The position numbers and the translations under genes were made by a program. Shown piece by piece: positions 14,671 through 16,145 of a stretch of DNA of 16,145 nt (the stretch's first letter is position 1; every line of letters starts with the position of its first letter). The notes under the pieces are model-generated. The model searched no databases. It saw only the letters and a list, made by a program, of their open reading frames with translations, and was not told where the DNA came from. Location: positions 1 to 16,145 of the forward strand of contig CAJPTV010000048.1 of the NCBI GenBank assembly GCA_905373665.1. Direction: 5' to 3'. The DNA is from Bacteroidia bacterium (GTDB taxonomy: Bacteria > Bacteroidota > Bacteroidia > Bacteroidales > CAJPTX01).

Positions 14671-15231
14671 ATGAAAAACATTACGATTTTCGCTTCGGGG
14701 AACGGAACCAATGCACAAGCCATTATAGATCACCTCGCACAACAAGCATACGCACGTGTAGCTCTCATTGTTGTCAATAAACCAGAGGCTTATGTCATTC
14801 AGAGGGCAAAAAAGCACAATATCCCAGTAGAGCTTATTTCGCGAAAGAACTCTACTGCAGAACTGCTCGAACTCTTAGCACGTTATGCGACAGATTTTAT
14901 TGTTCTTGCTGGCTATCTCGCCCTCATACCCAGCCAAGTCGTTGCTACCTACTCCCATCGCATCATCAATCTCCATCCAGCTCTTTTACCCAAATTTGGG
15001 GGAAAAGGGATGTTTGGTGAGCATGTTCACACAGCCGTACTTGCTGCGCATGAAAAGGTCTCTGGGATTACAATTCACTACGTTGATGAACAATACGATA
15101 CAGGATTCCCCATCCTGCAGGCTTCTTGCCCAGTAAATCCTAAAGACACCCCACAGACGCTCGCTGAGCGCATCCACCTCCTAGAGCACCGTTACCTGCC
15201 TTTTGTGCTTAATTTGCTATTAAATTCGTAG
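14671..15231 (+). CDS. purN: Phosphoribosylglycinamide formyltransferase
   Basis: A 186-residue enzyme transferring the formyl group of 10-formyl-tetrahydrofolate to GAR, the third step of purine synthesis. The start is ATG 14671 (MKNITIFASGNGTNAQAII), which places the phosphate-binding SGNGTN loop at the expected position; the open frame further upstream is antisense to acpP and is not part of the protein. The catalytic residues are N100 and H102 in INLHPALLPKFGG and D143 in VDEQYDTGFPI, matching Asn106, His108 and Asp144 of E. coli PurN. The gene is divergent from acpP and convergent with rpoD. Confidence 0.94.
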   Translation: MKNITIFASGNGTNAQAIIDHLAQQAYARVALIVVNKPEAYVIQRAKKHNIPVELISRKNSTAELLELLARYATDFIVLAGYLALIPSQVVATYSHRIINLHPALLPKFGGKGMFGEHVHTAVLAAHEKVSGITIHYVDEQYDTGFPILQASCPVNPKDTPQTLAERIHLLEHRYLPFVLNLLLNS

Positions 15232-15240
15232 AAGCCCCCA

Positions 15241-15253
15241 CACGTCCGACGTG
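15241..15253 (+). repeat. Small hairpin after purN
   Basis: CACGT-CCG-ACGTG directly follows the purN stop by 9 nt, in a C-rich context. It might belong to a purN terminator, but only a short TTGTTT occurs about 25 nt later, so this is uncertain. Confidence 0.3.
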
Positions 15254-15289
15254 GGCATGTCGTGCCGTGTTGCGCCCCCTTGTTTCCTT

Positions 15290-15333
15290 AAAACGCCTAT
15301 ACGGGCATCTATTAGATAATACCCGTATAGGCG
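15290..15333 (-). terminator. Likely rpoD terminator: nested 12-bp inverted repeat
   Basis: CGCCTATACGGG (15294-15305) and CCCGTATAGGCG (15322-15333) are perfect 12-bp arms; the 16-nt loop itself contains ATCTA-T-TAGAT. On the minus strand the stem is followed by TTTTAAGG, a short T-tract, which fits termination of rpoD 78 nt after its stop. In the plus direction no T-tract follows. A second small hairpin AATTAG-TCC-CTAATT lies at 15348-15362. Confidence 0.6.
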
Positions 15334-15410
15334 CGCTATATTGAGGGAATTAGTCCCTAATTCTTACGTTGGAGTTAGCCTAACTTCTGTAGATTCTCAC
15401 ACCGAACTAC

Positions 15411-16145
15411 CTACCCTAAATAAGCCTTCAGATTTTTAGAGCGACTCGAGTGACGTAAACGACGGATCGCCTTTTCTTTGATCTGGCGTACACGCTCGCG
15501 TGTTAGTTTGAACTTCTCAGAGATCTCTTCCAAGGTCTGCTCTGGACACCCGATACCGAAGAAGGAGCGGATGATTGCACTCTCGCGGTCTCCAAGCGTG
15601 GCAAGGGCGCGATCGATCTCCTTGCGCAAACTCTCTTGCAAAAGCGTATTGTCGGCCTTCGGAGAATCTGGGTTCGTTAATACGTCTAAGAGACTATTCT
15701 CTTCCCCCTCCACAAACGGCGCATCGATTGATACGTGACGCCCAGAGACGCGTAAACTATCCGCGATCTTCTCCTTAGGCATATTTGTCTCGGCAGCCAG
15801 CTCATCGACCGAAGGGGTGCGCTCTTGCTCTTGCTCAAAGCGAGCGATCGCCTTGTTGATTTTGTTAAGTGCACCGACTTGGTTGAGTGGCAAACGTACA
15901 ATACGCGACTGCTCGGCTAGAGCCTGCAGAATCGACTGACGAATCCACCAAACGGCATACGAGATAAATTTGAAACCACGAGTTTCATCAAACTTCTCGG
16001 CTGCGCGTATCAACCCTAAATTACCCTCGTTAATCAAGTCGGGCAGGGTAAGTCCCTGGTTTTGATACTGTTTAGCGACCGAGACGACGAAACGTAAATT
16101 GGCGCGAGTCAGCTTCTCCAGAGCTTCATGATCGCCCTTACGAAT
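15411..16145 (-). CDS. rpoD: RNA polymerase primary sigma factor (sigma-70 type), 5' end outside the window
   Basis: The frame is open to the window edge, so the first residues are missing (about 40, judging from the usual 286-residue Bacteroidetes primary sigma). The 244 visible residues begin IRKGDHEALEKLTRANLRFVV (region 1.2/2.1), continue with LPDLINEGNLGLIRAAEKFD and FISYAVWWIRQSILQALAEQ (regions 2.2-2.4, -10 recognition and melting), then region 3, and end with LEEISEKFKLTRERVRQIKEKAIRRLR (region 4.2 helix-turn-helix). The wording of the core and the stop after LKAYLG match the Bacteroidetes housekeeping sigma, which reads TTTG/TAnnTTTG promoters, in agreement with the -7 elements called here. 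A TTG at 16037 is internal. Confidence 0.94.
   Translation of the reverse strand: MRKGDHEALEKLTRANLRFVVSVAKQYQNQGLTLPDLINEGNLGLIRAAEKFDETRGFKFISYAVWWIRQSILQALAEQSRIVRLPLNQVGALNKINKAIARFEQEQERTPSVDELAAETNMPKEKIADSLRVSGRHVSIDAPFVEGEENSLLDVLTNPDSPKADNTLLQESLRKEIDRALATLGDRESAIIRSFFGIGCPEQTLEEISEKFKLTRERVRQIKEKAIRRLRHSSRSKNLKAYLG

Overview
The window looks like chromosomal DNA of an anaerobic Bacteroidales bacterium, most plausibly Porphyromonas or a close relative. The evidence is a short primary sigma factor of Bacteroidetes type, several good matches to the Bacteroidetes -7 element TAnnTTTG about 21-23 nt before start codons, weak Shine-Dalgarno sites, an oxygen-sensitive class III ribonucleotide reductase, and a large AAA-ATPase/PD-(D/E)XK protein of the kind Bacteroidales carry in many copies. 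The genus is an inference from protein resemblance and gene content; no rRNA is present to confirm it.

Layout. 1-1228: 3' part of an AAA-ATPase-like/PD-(D/E)XK protein whose last codons run into an intergenic repeat. 1229-1548: non-coding, rich in palindromes, holding the second copy of that 48-bp repeat. 1549-6162 (+): a secreted carboxypeptidase-regulatory-like protein, then topoisomerase IV subunit A (parC) and, touching it, diaminopimelate epimerase (dapF). 6131-7619 (-): an LpxH-type lipid A phosphatase overlapping both dapF (tail to tail) and an upstream lipoprotein gene. 7620-8175: a 556-nt divergent intergenic region. 8176-12189 (+): nrdD and nrdG, normally neighbours, separated here by a decayed IS1182-type element. 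12201-14524 (-): acpP, fabF and rnc, with a strong hairpin-plus-T-tract directly before the rnc start codon. 14671-15231 (+): purN. 15411 to the end (-): the primary sigma factor, cut by the window edge.

How the genes work together. Most are housekeeping genes: chromosome decatenation (parC), cell wall/lysine precursor (dapF), lipid A (lpxH), deoxynucleotides under anaerobiosis (nrdD/nrdG), fatty acid elongation (acpP/fabF), RNA processing (rnc), purines (purN) and transcription (rpoD). I do not see a convincing new multi-gene system. The points most worth checking are the IS remnant that splits nrdDG, the terminator-like 18-bp hairpin abutting rnc (attenuator or RNase III target), the palindrome cluster with a repeat-derived protein tail near 1.2 kb, a lipoprotein that looks like a thioredoxin-family lipoprotein lacking its catalytic half, and two strong inverted repeats in the acpP leader and downstream of rpoD. 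No tRNA, rRNA or CRISPR array was recognised.
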